Source of the DNA: Fictibacillus enclensis | GTDB taxonomy: Bacteria; Bacillota; Bacilli; Bacillales; Fictibacillaceae | Assembly (NCBI RefSeq): GCF_001457035.1 | Contig: NZ_KQ758617.1 | Span: forward strand, 1,922,001 to 1,986,000 | DNA: 64,000 nt | Reading direction: 5' to 3' | Shown here: positions 28,600 through 38,772 of the stretch, in pieces | Position numbering within the stretch: the stretch's first letter is position 1 | How the letters are laid out: each line of letters begins with the position of its first letter | Translations under genes and position numbers: made by a program | Notes under the pieces: generated by a model | What the model saw: only the letters and a program-made list of their open reading frames with translations | Told to the model about the DNA's origin: nothing | The model's database searches: none

Positions 28600-29718
28600 T
28601 TACTCGCCCTTAAAGGCTCTTTTTACTTTGTCAAAAAAGGATTCTTCATGCTCATCCGGCACATCTCCGCCGATTTCGGCAAAATCCCTCAGCAATTGCT
28701 TCTGTTTGTCGGAAAGCTTGGTAGGTGTCAGCACTTTCACTTGGATGTGCTGATCTCCCTGACCGCGTCCCCTGACATTTTGAACTCCTTTTCCGCGCAG
28801 ACGGAAATGAGTTCCGGTCTGTGTTCCAGCCGGTATTTTCAATTTGATTCGCCCGTGCAATGTAGGAACTTCAATTTCATCTCCCAAGGCAGCCTGAGCA
28901 AAGGTAATAGGCATTTCACAATAAATGTCGTCTCCGTCTCTCTCGAAAAATTCGTGAGGAAGAACTCTGAAAACCACATAAAGGTCTCCTGGAGGACCTC
29001 CGTTTACGCCTGGTTCACCGTGCCCGGAAAGGCGGATTTGCTGGCCGTTATCCACGCCTGCAGGAATTTTCACATTGATTTTCTTTGTGGTAGTTACTTT
29101 CCCTTTACCATGGCACGTACCGCATTTTTCTTTGATAATCTTGCCTGTTCCGCTGCAGTACTGACATACTCGTTTGTTGACGATGCGTCCAAACGGTGTA
29201 TTTTGCTCGACGTTCAGCTGGCCTGCACCTTTACAGTGTGAGCATGTTTCCGGTTTCGTGCCAGGCTTCGCGCCTGATCCGTGACATGTTTCACATGTTT
29301 CTTCCTTAGGAAGCTCAATTTCGGTTTCTTTACCGAAAACCGCTTCCTCAAACTTGAGGTTCATGTTGTACTGTAAATCTGATCCCTGTCTCGGGGCATT
29401 AGGGTTTCTTCTTCCCCCGCCGCCGAAAAACATATCAAATATGTCTCCGAAGCCGCCAAAGTCAGCTCCTGCACCTCCAAAACCGCCAAATCCCTGATTA
29501 GGATCCGTATGGCCAAATTGGTCGTACTGTGCTTTTTTTTGAGGATCTTTTAACGTATCATACGCTTCCCGCACCTCTTTAAACTTCTCGGCAGCATCCG
29601 GTTCCTTGTTTACATCAGGATGGTACTGCTTAGTCAGTTTGCGGTAGGCTTTTTTTATTTCTTCGGTGGATGCATTCTTATCCAAACCGAGTACTTCATA
29701 GTAATCTCGTTTACTCAT
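28600..29718 (-). CDS. dnaJ: chaperone protein DnaJ
   Basis: Hsp40 co-chaperone that stimulates DnaK ATPase and delivers substrates. The 372 residues show the J domain with HPD at 33-35, a Gly/Phe-rich linker (about 70-105), four CxxCxGxG zinc repeats, and the C-terminal substrate-binding domain. ATG 29718 begins [13 protein letters not shown]; a longer in-frame reading is rejected. A terminator after dnaK and a separate promoter suggest expression both with and apart from the hrcA operon. Confidence 0.98.
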   Translation of the reverse strand: MSKRDYYEVLGLDKNASTEEIKKAYRKLTKQYHPDVNKEPDAAEKFKEVREAYDTLKDPQKKAQYDQFGHTDPNQGFGGFGGAGADFGGFGDIFDMFFGGGGRRNPNAPRQGSDLQYNMNLKFEEAVFGKETEIELPKEETCETCHGSGAKPGTKPETCSHCKGAGQLNVEQNTPFGRIVNKRVCQYCSGTGKIIKEKCGTCHGKGKVTTTKKINVKIPAGVDNGQQIRLSGHGEPGVNGGPPGDLYVVFRVLPHEFFERDGDDIYCEMPITFAQAALGDEIEVPTLHGRIKLKIPAGTQTGTHFRLRGKGVQNVRGRGQGDQHIQVKVLTPTKLSDKQKQLLRDFAEIGGDVPDEHEESFFDKVKRAFKGE

Positions 29719-29751
29719 AGAAACCCACTCCCGAATCTTCACATAAAAATT

Positions 29752-29781
29752 ATCTTACCATTGTTGCTTTTCTTTTTTCAA
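29752..29781 (-). promoter_or_regulatory. candidate internal promoter of dnaJ
   Basis: On the minus strand TTGAAA (29781-29776), 18 bases, TAAGAT (29757-29752), in the 183-base gap between dnaK and dnaJ. Confidence 0.45.
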
Positions 29782-29840
29782 CAAAGATCGTTAAATATGT
29801 GAATTGTTTTTAACATCTGCAAGTGAAATGCATCAAAACG

Positions 29841-29884
29841 GAAAAAAGTCAAAGCCAAGATGATCGCCTGACTTTGACTTTTTC
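29841..29884 (-). terminator. hairpin terminator after dnaK
   Basis: The arms AAGTCAAAG and CTTTGACTT are followed by a six-T run on the minus strand. Read-through to dnaJ is probably partial. Confidence 0.8.
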
Positions 29885-29901
29885 CTTACCAAATCACGTT
29901 A

Positions 29902-31734
29902 TTATTTCTTTTCGTCGTCGTTCATTTCTTCGTATTCCGCATCTACCACGTTGTCATCGGCTTTCTTCTCGCCCTGCTCTTGGCCTTGAGCTGCCTGTTG
30001 TGCTTGTGCAGCTTGTTCATAAAGCTTAACGGATAGCTGTTGAACAACTTCGCTCAACGCGTCTTTTTTCGTTTTAATCGCTTCGATATCCTGGCCTTCA
30101 AGCGCTGTTTTAAGCTCTTCTTTTGCTTCGTTTGCTTTGGTTACTTCGGCTTCATCAACCTTGCCTTCAAGATCCTTAAGCGTCTTGTCTGTTGCAAAAA
30201 TTAGCTGGTCAGCTTCATTACGAAGGTCAATCTCTTCACGTCTCTTCTTGTCAGCTTCTGCATTTTCTTCCGCATCACGTACCATTTTTTCAATCTCTTC
30301 TTCTGAAAGACCTGAAGAAGACTTGATGGTGATGGACTGTTCCTTGTTTGTTCCAAGGTCCTTCGCACGCACGTTTACGATACCATTCGCATCAATATCG
30401 AAGGATACTTCGATTTGAGGAACACCGCGTGGAGCTGGAGGAATGTCTGACAATTGAAAACGGCCCAGTGTTTTATTGTTTGCAGCCATTTCGCGCTCAC
30501 CCTGCAAAACATGAATGTCAACAGAAGGCTGGTTGTCAGCAGCTGTAGAGAATACCTGAGATTTTGTAGTCGGAATCGCAGTGTTTCGGTCAATCAGCTT
30601 TGTGAATACACCCCCAAGTGTTTCAATTCCAAGAGATAGAGGAGTTACGTCAACAAGAACAACGTCTTTAACGTCACCAGTAATTACTCCACCCTGGATT
30701 GCTGCACCAAGAGCTACTACTTCATCAGGGTTAACCCCTTTAAATGGATCTTTTCCTGTGAACTTTTTGATCGCTTCCTGAACAGCTGGAATACGAGTAG
30801 ATCCCCCAACAAGAATAACCTTGTCAATGTCGCTTGGTGAGAATCCTGCGTCGTTCAATGCCTGGCGAGTCGGCCCCATAGTACGCTCCACAAGGTCAGA
30901 AGAAAGCTCTTCAAATTTCGCACGGCTCATGGATACTTCCAAGTGCTTAGGACCAGTTGCATCAGCGGTGATGAAAGGTAGTGAAATTTGAGTTTGAGTG
31001 ACACCAGAAAGATCTTTTTTCGCTTTCTCTGCAGCATCTTTCAAACGCTGAAGCGCCATCTTATCTTGAGAAAGGTCGATGCCGTTTTCTTTTTTGAACT
31101 CAGATACAAGATGATCAATGATTACTTGGTCAAAGTCGTCACCGCCCAGCTTGTTGTCACCTGAAGTTGCAAGAACATCAAAGTTACCATCACCGATTTC
31201 AAGGATGGATACGTCAAAAGTACCGCCACCAAGGTCAAATACGAGGATTTTTTGATCGTTCTCTTCTTCAAGACCATATGCAAGTGCAGCAGCAGTCGGC
31301 TCGTTAATGATACGTTCTACTTGCAGTCCTGCGATTTGCCCAGCATCTTTGGTTGCCTGGCGCTGTGCATCGTTGAAATAAGCAGGAACAGTGATTACTG
31401 CACGTTCTACTTTTTCTCCAAGATAGCTCTCTGCATCACTTTTCAATTTTTGAAGGATGATCGCAGAAATTTCCTGAGGTGTATATGCTTTGCCCTCTGC
31501 TTCCACTTTATGATCAGAACCCATATGGCGTTTGATAGAAATGATGGTATTCGGGTTGGTAACCGCCTGGCGTTTTGCCACTTCCCCAACTGAACGCTCT
31601 CCATCTTTAAAGGCTACAACCGAAGGAGTTGTGCGATTGCCTTCAGGATTCGGAATAACCGTCGCTTCTCCGCCTTCCATTACAGCAACACAAGAGTTTG
31701 TTGTACCTAAGTCAATTCCAATAATTTTGCTCAT
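29902..31734 (-). CDS. dnaK: chaperone protein DnaK (Hsp70)
   Basis: ATP-dependent general chaperone. The 610 residues (B. subtilis 611) show the N-terminal ATPase domain with [11 protein letters not shown], the phosphate-2 loop [10 protein letters not shown], the hydrophobic interdomain linker ([12 protein letters not shown]), the substrate-binding domain and a helical lid. The acidic C-terminus ends [18 protein letters not shown] site precedes ATG 31734. It is the third gene of the CIRCE-controlled operon. Confidence 0.99.
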   Translation of the reverse strand: MSKIIGIDLGTTNSCVAVMEGGEATVIPNPEGNRTTPSVVAFKDGERSVGEVAKRQAVTNPNTIISIKRHMGSDHKVEAEGKAYTPQEISAIILQKLKSDAESYLGEKVERAVITVPAYFNDAQRQATKDAGQIAGLQVERIINEPTAAALAYGLEEENDQKILVFDLGGGTFDVSILEIGDGNFDVLATSGDNKLGGDDFDQVIIDHLVSEFKKENGIDLSQDKMALQRLKDAAEKAKKDLSGVTQTQISLPFITADATGPKHLEVSMSRAKFEELSSDLVERTMGPTRQALNDAGFSPSDIDKVILVGGSTRIPAVQEAIKKFTGKDPFKGVNPDEVVALGAAIQGGVITGDVKDVVLVDVTPLSLGIETLGGVFTKLIDRNTAIPTTKSQVFSTAADNQPSVDIHVLQGEREMAANNKTLGRFQLSDIPPAPRGVPQIEVSFDIDANGIVNVRAKDLGTNKEQSITIKSSSGLSEEEIEKMVRDAEENAEADKKRREEIDLRNEADQLIFATDKTLKDLEGKVDEAEVTKANEAKEELKTALEGQDIEAIKTKKDALSEVVQQLSVKLYEQAAQAQQAAQGQEQGEKKADDNVVDAEYEEMNDDEKK

Positions 31735-31779
31735 GTAACATACCCTCCACTTTTATATGTAATATTAAGTGCCTTAATA

Positions 31780-32376
31780 TTACTGATTTACTTTTACCAT
31801 TGCCGGCCGAATGACTCGGTCCTTTAATTTGTATCCCTTTTGCAGGGTTTCAACGATCACGTTGGACTCATATTCTTCATCCTGGACTTGCATGACCGCC
31901 TGGTGAAGATTCGGGTCAAATGCTGCTCCCTCGGTTTCAATAACTTCCAGTCCTTCGCTCTTCACCGCCTCAAGAAGCTGGCGATACACCATTTCCACTC
32001 CTTGCAGAACAGAAGCGGCTTGAGCATCTTCCACCTTAACATCCATGGCTCTTTCGAAGTTATCAAGAGCAGGCAACAGCTGTGTAATCAGACTTTGAGA
32101 TTTATATTTTAACTGAGCCGCCTGGTCTTCCCGTGTACGGCGTTTGAAATTTTCAAAATCGGCCTGTACACGAAGCAGCCGGTTCTCAGTATCAGCCAGG
32201 CTGGCTTCCAGTTGAGCAATTCTGCTGTCTTCCACAACAGGTTCAGATGATTCAGCCGCTTGATCTTCATCACCCTGCGCGTTTGGAACTTCATGTTGTT
32301 CAGCCTCAGCAGCTTCCTCTTGCAAAGTATCATTCATTTCCTCAAATTCAGCAGTATCTTTATGATTGTTTTCCAT
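31780..32376 (-). CDS. grpE: nucleotide exchange factor GrpE
   Basis: Exchanges ADP for ATP on DnaK. The 198 residues have a long acidic, Glu-rich N-terminal extension (1-55), a coiled-coil dimerisation helix with NFKRR, and the C-terminal beta domain ending [20 protein letters not shown] site precedes ATG 32376. It is slightly longer than the B. subtilis protein because of the acidic N-terminus. Confidence 0.97.
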   Translation of the reverse strand: MENNHKDTAEFEEMNDTLQEEAAEAEQHEVPNAQGDEDQAAESSEPVVEDSRIAQLEASLADTENRLLRVQADFENFKRRTREDQAAQLKYKSQSLITQLLPALDNFERAMDVKVEDAQAASVLQGVEMVYRQLLEAVKSEGLEVIETEGAAFDPNLHQAVMQVQDEEYESNVIVETLQKGYKLKDRVIRPAMVKVNQ

Positions 32377-32415
32377 GTTGTCACCTCCCTAACCTGATAC
32401 GGTGTTCGTTAAGAT

Positions 32416-33438
32416 TTAATATCTCGCATTAAACAGATTCGTAAATTCTTTACTGATGGTATCAAGCAGACCGATAACCCGTTTGTACTCCATTCGGGTC
32501 GGCCCGATTAATGAAATTGTGCCGATATGCTTTCCGTGAAAAGAGTAGGATGCTTTAATCAGACTGCAATTCCGGACCGCTTCCACCTGGTTTTCCTGTC
32601 CAATCGTTACCGTTATCCCTTCATTATTCGCAGATAACAGCTGTTCGATGACCGTCTTCTCTTCCAGTGCATCAAGCAGAATACGGACTTTTTCCACATC
32701 CCTGAATTCTGGCTGATACAGCATCTTTGTTTTTCCACCAAAGAATATTTTATCCCTGTTGCTCCACTTAAAGATATCATCGATAAACAATGACGCTTGC
32801 TGGTGATTATTAATATGCTTTCTGAACACAAGATTAAGCTCATCTCGTATTTTTTGGTGGAGCTCCGCGAGCGGAACACCCGTCAATTTTTCATTCAAAA
32901 TATTGACGAGTGTTTCAATTTCTTCGGGCGCTATGCCACCCGGCAAGGAGACATGCCGGTTTTCCACATGGCCCGTGCTTGTGACGAAGATCGCGACGGC
33001 CTGCTGTCCACCCAACGGAATCAGCTGAATGTGCTTTAATGTCGTTTCCAGAGCCTCAGGTCCCAGGATAATGGAAGTGTAATTGGTAAGTTCGGATAGA
33101 ATTTTGGCGGATTGCTCAAAAATCCGTTCCGTTTCTGCCAATTTCTCATTGAATAAATCCTGTATGTTAAAAATGTCAGCTGTTGAAAGAATGGTTGGGC
33201 TCAACAGATGATCCACATAGAAACGGTACCCTTTTTCAGAAGGCACCCGTCCGGAAGAGGTGTGCGTTTTTTCAAGATACCCCATGTCCTCCAGATCAGC
33301 TAATTCATTTCGAATGGTAGCAGAACTGAAATGAACGTCTTCTCTTTTAGAAATCGTCCGGGATCCAACAGGTTCAACGTGCTGGATGTAATCATCGATC
33401 AGCACCTGAAGTATAAAAAGCTGCCTTTCAGATAACAT
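32416..33438 (-). CDS. hrcA: heat-inducible repressor HrcA
   Basis: Repressor of class I heat-shock genes; it binds CIRCE and is activated by GroEL. The 340 residues (B. subtilis 343) have an N-terminal winged helix (SERQLFILQVLIDDYI then VGSRTISKR) and GAF-like and dimerisation domains. ATG 33438 is chosen because GGAGGTG lies upstream and CIRCE then falls wholly in the leader. The operator starts 21 bases before the start codon, so the gene controls itself. Confidence 0.97.
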   Translation of the reverse strand: MLSERQLFILQVLIDDYIQHVEPVGSRTISKREDVHFSSATIRNELADLEDMGYLEKTHTSSGRVPSEKGYRFYVDHLLSPTILSTADIFNIQDLFNEKLAETERIFEQSAKILSELTNYTSIILGPEALETTLKHIQLIPLGGQQAVAIFVTSTGHVENRHVSLPGGIAPEEIETLVNILNEKLTGVPLAELHQKIRDELNLVFRKHINNHQQASLFIDDIFKWSNRDKIFFGGKTKMLYQPEFRDVEKVRILLDALEEKTVIEQLLSANNEGITVTIGQENQVEAVRNCSLIKASYSFHGKHIGTISLIGPTRMEYKRVIGLLDTISKEFTNLFNARY

Positions 33439-33458
33439 CCTTTTCACCTCCGTGGCTG

Positions 33459-33485
33459 TTAGCACTCCAAAAGAGTGAGTGCTAA
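33459..33485 (-). promoter_or_regulatory. CIRCE operator (HrcA binding site)
   Basis: TTAGCACTC (33459-33467), 9 bases, GAGTGCTAA (33477-33485): a perfect match to the CIRCE consensus. It lies between the hrcA promoter and its start codon. Confidence 0.98.
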
Positions 33486-33495
33486 ATCTAATATT

Positions 33496-33525
33496 AAATT
33501 ACCAAATGCCACTAAAGATTGTCAA
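33496..33525 (-). promoter_or_regulatory. sigma-A promoter of the hrcA-grpE-dnaK operon
   Basis: On the minus strand a perfect TTGACA (33525-33520), 18 bases, TAATTT (33501-33496), immediately upstream of CIRCE. The -35 box is 3 bases past the hemW stop codon. The -10 is weak. Confidence 0.68.
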
Positions 33526-33528
33526 CGA

Positions 33529-34668
33529 TTAAACTACTCCGATAAATTCCTGAAACACTTCATTGCCCAAAAACGTTCCATTCCTGGTTAATGCAAGCAT
33601 GTCCCCCGATCGTTTGACCAACCCACGCTCCAGCAGTTTATCGATTTGACTTCCGAACACATCAAACATCGACAGCCCGTAGCGTTCCATAAATCGCTGA
33701 TCAGAAACACCTTTCATTTTCCTGAGTCCCATAAAAAGTTCCTCTTCCATTTTCTCGGAAGATGACAGAACATCTTTATGTATATAAGGAAAACCCGTCT
33801 CATCAATGAGCGACATATACTTTTTCAGCGGTCCTGCATTAGCATTTCGTGTTCCGTGCACATAACTGTGAGCCCCCGCACCAATACCATAATATTCGTT
33901 ATTATCCCAGTATTGCAGATTGTGCCGGCTTTCATAACCACGTTTCGCAAAGTTTGAGATTTCGTATTGAACATAACCATGCTTATCCATCTCTTCCATG
34001 AGCACCTCATACATCCGCGCCTCTTCTTCCTGTTCAGGCAGCAGAAGTTCCCCTTTGGCAGCACGATTATAAAAAACGGTTTTCCGTTCAAGCTGCAGGG
34101 AATAGGCAGAAAAATGAGGCACCTCAAGCGAAAATGCGATATCAAGCGTTTCCTTCAGCATCTCAACCGTCTGGCGTGGAAGACCGAACATAATATCGAG
34201 TGATATGTTATCAAGCCCCAGCCCTTTGGCCTCCGAAACCGTTCGTACAACATCCTGCTGGTTATGAGTCCGTCCGAGCTCCTTCAATAAATTATCCTGA
34301 AATGCCTGTACACCAATGCTCAATCGGTTAACACCCGCATCTCTCATGATTTCAAGTTTTCTTAGATCCGTCTGTTCCGGGTTGGATTCCACCGTGAATT
34401 CCTGCCGGTCCGAAGACGAGAAGTACTGATTAACCATGTTTAAAAACCGTTCAAATTGCTCATAATCCAGAGCAGTCGGAGTCCCTCCTCCAACAAAAAG
34501 TGTCTTCATGCTGGAGAACGGTGACTGTTTTAGCGTGTTTTTCATTTCCTTTTCCATATAGTCCAGGTACTCGTTGACAGGCTGGCCCTTCAGGAAAACT
34601 TTATTAAAATCACAGTAATGACAGATGTTCACACAGAATGGAATATGAAAATAAGCCGCATCCGGCAT
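33529..34668 (-). CDS. hemW: HemW-type radical-SAM protein (heme chaperone)
   Basis: A 379-residue radical-SAM protein, long annotated as oxygen-independent coproporphyrinogen oxidase (hemN). The motif is CVNICHYC, with the three cluster cysteines and no fourth Cys. This and the position next to lepA fit the HemW subgroup, which binds heme and does not catalyse decarboxylation. A GGGTPTA stretch (GG motif for SAM) and a C-terminal HemN-like domain are present. The ribosome binding site at ATG 34668 is weak. Confidence 0.92.
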   Translation of the reverse strand: MPDAAYFHIPFCVNICHYCDFNKVFLKGQPVNEYLDYMEKEMKNTLKQSPFSSMKTLFVGGGTPTALDYEQFERFLNMVNQYFSSSDRQEFTVESNPEQTDLRKLEIMRDAGVNRLSIGVQAFQDNLLKELGRTHNQQDVVRTVSEAKGLGLDNISLDIMFGLPRQTVEMLKETLDIAFSLEVPHFSAYSLQLERKTVFYNRAAKGELLLPEQEEEARMYEVLMEEMDKHGYVQYEISNFAKRGYESRHNLQYWDNNEYYGIGAGAHSYVHGTRNANAGPLKKYMSLIDETGFPYIHKDVLSSSEKMEEELFMGLRKMKGVSDQRFMERYGLSMFDVFGSQIDKLLERGLVKRSGDMLALTRNGTFLGNEVFQEFIGVV

Positions 34669-34698
34669 ACGATCACTGCTTTCGTTTCTAAAATTTGT

Positions 34699-34725
34699 GA
34701 AGACCGCAAAAAATCTGCGGTCTTC
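34699..34725 (-). terminator. hairpin after lepA, possible weak terminator
   Basis: Perfect 10-bp arms GAAGACCGCA and TGCGGTCTTC have a 7-base loop. No T run follows on the minus strand, so termination may be weak or the structure may only stabilise the lepA end. Confidence 0.45.
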
Positions 34726-34752
34726 TCTTGGTGCCTATTTTATTCGGCTAAA

Positions 34753-36576
34753 TCAATCATTGTCCATGCGCAGGACCGCCATAAACGCTTCCTGAGGGAC
34801 TTCAACACGCCCGATCGTCTTCATCCGCTTTTTACCTTCTTTTTGCTTTTCAAGAAGCTTCCGCTTACGAGAGATGTCACCGCCGTAACATTTCGCCAGT
34901 ACATTTTTACGCAATGCTTTAATGTTCGATCTGGCAATGATCTTCTGACCGATGGAAGCTTGAATAGGAACCTCAAACTGCTGGCGCGGAATAAGCTCTT
35001 TCAATTTTTCGACGACGACTTTCCCCCGCTCATACGCGAAATCTTTATGAACGATAACCGATAGTGCGTCAATCTTTTCCCCGTTAAGCAAAATATCCAT
35101 CTTTACCAGTTTGGAAGGCTTGTAACCGATCAATTCATAATCGAGTGAAGCATAGCCCTTTGTGCTTGACTTCAATTGGTCAAAGAAATCATAAACAATT
35201 TCAGAAAGAGGGATTTCATACAGCACATTGACCCGATTGTTTTCAAGATAGTCCATGGTCTGGAAAATCCCGCGTTTTTTTTGACAAATTTCCATGATCG
35301 TTCCAACATAATCATTCGGTGTCATAATCGTCGCTTTTACATACGGCTCTTCCACCGTCTGAATGAGTTGGGCTTCAGGCATGTTGGCCGGGTTATCCAC
35401 GATGACCTGTTCACCATCGGTCATCGCCACATTGTAAATAACACTTGGAGCAGTGGCGATCAGATCGATGTTAAACTCTCGCTCGATTCGCTCCTGAATG
35501 ATTTCCATATGAAGCAGGCCAAGGAAACCGCAGCGATAACCGAAGCCAAGCGCCTGGGAAGTCTCTGGTTCATATTGCAGTGCTGAATCGTTCAACACAA
35601 GTCGTTCCAATGCTTCGCGCAAATCATTATATTTGGCATTGTCCACCGGGTACAGACCGCAATAAACCATCGGGTTCATTTTTCGGTAACCCGGAAGCGG
35701 TTCTGCCGCCGGTTTGACCGCGCTTGTAATGGTGTCACCCACCTGGGTATCCCCAACATTTTTAATCGCCGCGGCTAAATAGCCAACATCGCCGACCGTT
35801 AAAAAGTCTTTGTTGACCGCTTTAGGGGTAAAGACTCCAAGCTCCACGACCTCAAATTCCTTTTGGGTGGCCATCATACGGATCTTATCCCCCACTTTTA
35901 CCGTTCCTTCTGTCACCCGAATATATGTGACAACTCCGCGGTATGGATCGTAAAGGGAGTCAAAAATAAGGGCTTGAAGCGGGGCATCGGGATCGCCTGC
36001 CGGTGCCGGAACTTTCTCAACAACCTGCTCGAGAATTTCTTCAATACCAATTCCGGCTTTAGCAGAAGCGAGGACAGCTTCAGACGCATCAAGACCGATT
36101 ACTTCTTCTACCTCATTCCTTACCCGCTCCGGCTCTGCACTTGGCAGATCGATCTTATTGATGACCGGAAGAATTTCCAGGTCGTTTTCAAGCGCCAGGT
36201 AAACGTTGGCAAGCGTTTGTGCTTCAATCCCTTGAGCAGCATCAACAATAAGCAGGGCTCCTTCACAGGCAGCCAGGCTCCTGGATACTTCATAGGTAAA
36301 GTCAACATGTCCCGGGGTATCGATCAAATGAAAAATGTATGTCTCCCCGTCTTTTGCTTTGTAATTCAATTGCACAGCATTCAGTTTTATCGTAATTCCA
36401 CGCTCACGTTCAAGGTCCATGGAATCAAGAAGCTGTTCTTTCATCTCCCTTTGGGTAAGAGCGCCGGTTTTCTCTAAAATCCGGTCTGCCAGCGTGGACT
36501 TTCCATGGTCAATATGAGCAATGATGGAAAAATTCCGAATCCTCGATTGCCTCTCCAGTTTTTGTTCTCGGTTCAT
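34753..36576 (-). CDS. lepA: elongation factor 4 (LepA)
   Basis: Ribosome-associated translational GTPase of the EF-G family. The 607 residues (B. subtilis 612) include G1 [10 protein letters not shown]3 DTPGH, G4 NKIDLP, the EF-G-like domains II, III and V, and the LepA-specific C-terminal domain ending in [18 protein letters not shown] 36576 has GGAG upstream. It has a near-consensus promoter. Confidence 0.98.
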   Translation of the reverse strand: MNREQKLERQSRIRNFSIIAHIDHGKSTLADRILEKTGALTQREMKEQLLDSMDLERERGITIKLNAVQLNYKAKDGETYIFHLIDTPGHVDFTYEVSRSLAACEGALLIVDAAQGIEAQTLANVYLALENDLEILPVINKIDLPSAEPERVRNEVEEVIGLDASEAVLASAKAGIGIEEILEQVVEKVPAPAGDPDAPLQALIFDSLYDPYRGVVTYIRVTEGTVKVGDKIRMMATQKEFEVVELGVFTPKAVNKDFLTVGDVGYLAAAIKNVGDTQVGDTITSAVKPAAEPLPGYRKMNPMVYCGLYPVDNAKYNDLREALERLVLNDSALQYEPETSQALGFGYRCGFLGLLHMEIIQERIEREFNIDLIATAPSVIYNVAMTDGEQVIVDNPANMPEAQLIQTVEEPYVKATIMTPNDYVGTIMEICQKKRGIFQTMDYLENNRVNVLYEIPLSEIVYDFFDQLKSSTKGYASLDYELIGYKPSKLVKMDILLNGEKIDALSVIVHKDFAYERGKVVVEKLKELIPRQQFEVPIQASIGQKIIARSNIKALRKNVLAKCYGGDISRKRKLLEKQKEGKKRMKTIGRVEVPQEAFMAVLRMDND

Positions 36577-36618
36577 TCATTTCACTCCTACATTTTTGCG
36601 CAAAGTACACTAGTTTAG

Positions 36619-36647
36619 ATTATAGCAATACAAGCACTGTTGTTCAA
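36619..36647 (-). promoter_or_regulatory. sigma-A promoter of lepA
   Basis: On the minus strand TTGAAC (36647-36642), 17 bases, TATAAT (36624-36619). It is about 40 bases upstream of the lepA start codon. Confidence 0.82.
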
Positions 36648-36683
36648 TGCTGAACCCACCTAATTGCGAAAGCGCTTATAAAG

Positions 36684-36720
36684 CAAAAACAGTTATTTTT
36701 CCGCGAGAAAAATAACTGTC
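36684..36720 (-). terminator. yqxA terminator
   Basis: The arms ACAGTTATTTTTC and GAAAAATAACTGT are followed by T residues on the minus strand, and overlap the yqxA stop codon. Confidence 0.88.
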
Positions 36721-37069
36721 AGCTCAGGGAACCAAAAATTTGTGAAAGAATGGCTGAAATCAGACTCAATATTCCTTGGAATAAGGAAGAAACAAGGCCG
36801 GACACTTTCTCTCCCATTGAAGAAAAAAAGTTAAACGCTTTTGATTCTTCCAGCTGCTTTTGCTTTGTTTTTAAGTCATGAACATCGACCTGGGTGCCAA
36901 GTACTTCAGCCTCCCCAGCACCTTTGCCTGTTTCAAGCGTCAAGGTTTCACCATTCTCCTTATTTCCCTTTAATGCGCTCATTCCATCAGAAGCCTGCTG
37001 CATTCCAAGAAGAACGCCGAAAAAAAGGACAGCAGTAATTAAAAAACACTTGATCATAAATTTCGTCAC
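36719..37069 (-). CDS. yqxA: YqxA family protein (DUF3679)
   Basis: A 116-residue protein with an N-terminal signal or membrane segment (about 5-22, MIKCFLITAVLFFGVLLGM), a charged extracytoplasmic middle, and a hydrophobic Ser/Leu/Ile-rich C-terminus that may form a second membrane-associated helix. It is recognised as YqxA by its start and its position upstream of lepA. GTG 37069 is chosen, 5 bases after GGAGTGG; an in-frame TTG at 37093 is an alternative. In B. subtilis spoIIP separates yqxA from gpr; here only a short gap does. Confidence 0.82.
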   Translation of the reverse strand: MTKFMIKCFLITAVLFFGVLLGMQQASDGMSALKGNKENGETLTLETGKGAGEAEVLGTQVDVHDLKTKQKQLEESKAFNFFSSMGEKVSGLVSSLFQGILSLISAILSQIFGSLS

Positions 37070-37132
37070 AGGACCCACTCCGTTCACCTTCAATTTAATA
37101 CATTCGTATGTGAAAGCTTGTCCTATTATGTG

Positions 37133-38248
37133 TTAATGCGTATAAGAAGAGCTGTTCGATTGGTCCACCTGTCTGTGAAGCGAGGTATTCAGTCCCACTG
37201 CGATCACGTTGGCCATGTCCTCCACAAACGTATCCACTTCCTTCGGAGTTACCATTAAATTATGACCGATCGGTGACAGCACTTCTCTTATCAATGCCCT
37301 CTTTTCATCTTCCTCCAATGTGCCCACCATTCCAAGAAACGACTGTCTTTGCTCTTGCGCCGGAAGATCATCCTCATTCAGTACCTTTTTTTCTCCAAAT
37401 GTCATCCATGAAGGAGCCAGAGATTTAGAAGGCTTATCCTTCTCTTTAATTTCCCGTCCAAAATGTTTCAAAATATAGTCAATCGTATCACTTGCAATGG
37501 TAACTGCATCTACAACCGTTGGAACGCCAATTGCAATCACGGGGATACCAAGCGTCTCCTTGCTGAGTTCCTTTCGTTTGTTGCCTACCCCTGAGCCCGG
37601 ATGGATTCCACTGTCAGAAACCTGAATGGTGGTGTTTACCCGTTCAAGCGAGCGTGAGGCAAGAGCATCTATGGCAATGACAAAATCAGGATTGACTTTT
37701 TTGATCACACCTTCAATAATATTGCTTGTCTCTATACCGGTGATTCCCATCACTCCTGGAGAAATGGCGCACACCGGCCGAAACCCTTCCTCCACGTTCT
37801 CAGGAGATATATCAAATAAATGTTTGGTGATCAGCAGATTTTCCAATACGTTTGGACCCAGTGAATCAGGTGTGACGTTCCAGTTGCCCAGACCGACAAC
37901 CAAAGCAGTATCCGTCTCCTGGATGCCCAGCTCGTTCATAAAATTTCTGAAATCGCGGGCAAATACTTCCTGAACCCGCTCCTGCAGAGCGGAATCCTTT
38001 TCTCGGATGCCCTGCATTTCAAACGTTAAATATGTACCTGGCTTTTTGCCTGTAGCCTCTGCTCCACGTTCATCAATTTCCACCCGGGTCAGTTTTATCC
38101 CGTCATGATCCTGTTCTTTAATGATGATTCCTTCTATTGTGCTTTCTTTCTCCTTCATCTTTTCATCATTGACCAGCATTTCATGCGCTTCAATCGCTAA
38201 ATCGGTCCGGACATTGTACTTGTTCAAATCGAGATCTTTGCTGTTCAT
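37133..38248 (-). CDS. gpr: germination protease GPR
   Basis: Aspartic-like endopeptidase that degrades small acid-soluble proteins (SASP) when spores germinate. The 371 residues (B. subtilis 368) include the short N-terminal propeptide, removed in the spore by autoprocessing, before the conserved [14 protein letters not shown], plus the peptidase A25 core with [14 protein letters not shown] and the IDALASRS and [13 protein letters not shown] motifs. B. subtilis expresses it in the forespore under sigma-G; I did not find a convincing sigma-G promoter here. It is divergent from rpsT. Confidence 0.97.
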   Translation of the reverse strand: MNSKDLDLNKYNVRTDLAIEAHEMLVNDEKMKEKESTIEGIIIKEQDHDGIKLTRVEIDERGAEATGKKPGTYLTFEMQGIREKDSALQERVQEVFARDFRNFMNELGIQETDTALVVGLGNWNVTPDSLGPNVLENLLITKHLFDISPENVEEGFRPVCAISPGVMGITGIETSNIIEGVIKKVNPDFVIAIDALASRSLERVNTTIQVSDSGIHPGSGVGNKRKELSKETLGIPVIAIGVPTVVDAVTIASDTIDYILKHFGREIKEKDKPSKSLAPSWMTFGEKKVLNEDDLPAQEQRQSFLGMVGTLEEDEKRALIREVLSPIGHNLMVTPKEVDTFVEDMANVIAVGLNTSLHRQVDQSNSSSYTH

Positions 38249-38317
38249 TTAGGCACCGTCCTGTCATGGGATATATTGTCTCTATTTTTGCCCGCAAAAA
38301 CCCTTTTCATTCTTGTA

Positions 38318-38346
38318 TTGCAATTGAAGAATGAAACTGATAGAAT
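38318..38346 (+). promoter_or_regulatory. sigma-A promoter of rpsT
   Basis: TTGCAA (38318-38323), 17 bases, TAGAAT (38341-38346). The leader that follows contains TTGCAAcccaagTTGCAA (38365-38382), which can form a small hairpin just before the ribosome binding site. S20 represses its own synthesis in other bacteria, so this is worth noting but unproven. Confidence 0.75.
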
Positions 38347-38401
38347 ACTTTGTGTCCTATTTTTTTGCAACCCAAGTTGCAATGTTAGGGAGGTGAATGG
38401 A

Positions 38402-38668
38402 TTGGCTAATATTAAATCTGCTATTAAACGTGTAAAAACGAACGATAAGAACCGTGCTCACAATGCATCTTTAAAGTCTGCTATGCGTACAGCTGTGAAA
38501 AATTTCGAAACGAAGGTCGCTAACAACGATGCTGAAGGTGCGAAAGAAGCTTTTGTAGCTGCTACTAAAAAAGTTGATAAAGCGGCAACTAAAGGACTTA
38601 TCCATAAAAACGCAGCATCACGTCAAAAGTCTCGTCTTGCTAAAGCGTTGAACGGAATTAACGCGTAA
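38402..38668 (+). CDS. rpsT: 30S ribosomal protein S20
   Basis: An 88-residue, Lys/Ala-rich, all-helical ribosomal protein binding the base of 16S rRNA, starting (M)[20 protein letters not shown]. The start is TTG 38402, 5 bases after GGGAGGTG; the in-frame upstream extension is non-coding leader. It is the only plus-strand gene between the minus-strand gpr and holA and is followed by its own terminator. Confidence 0.98.
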   Translation: MANIKSAIKRVKTNDKNRAHNASLKSAMRTAVKNFETKVANNDAEGAKEAFVAATKKVDKAATKGLIHKNAASRQKSRLAKALNGINA

Positions 38669-38683
38669 TACGGGAACAGACAT

Positions 38684-38715
38684 GAAACGACCTTATGGGT
38701 CGTTTTTATTTTTGG
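38684..38715 (+). terminator. rpsT terminator
   Basis: The arms AAACGACC and GGGTCGTTT have a TTAT loop and are followed by TTATTTTT. Confidence 0.92.
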
Positions 38716-38725
38716 AGCAGAATCT

Positions 38726-38772
38726 AAATAAAAACGAGGAAGAATCCCTTTTACGGGTCTTCCTCGTTTTAT
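38726..38772 (-). terminator. holA terminator, usable from both sides
   Basis: Perfect 13-bp arms AAAACGAGGAAGA (38731-38743) and TCTTCCTCGTTTT (38758-38770), with T-rich flanks on both strands. Confidence 0.93.

Noticed and set aside
36666-36682. GCGAAAGCGCTTATAA as a cre site near lepA
   Set aside because: It has the AAGCGCTT core but lacks the required TG and CA ends of the consensus.
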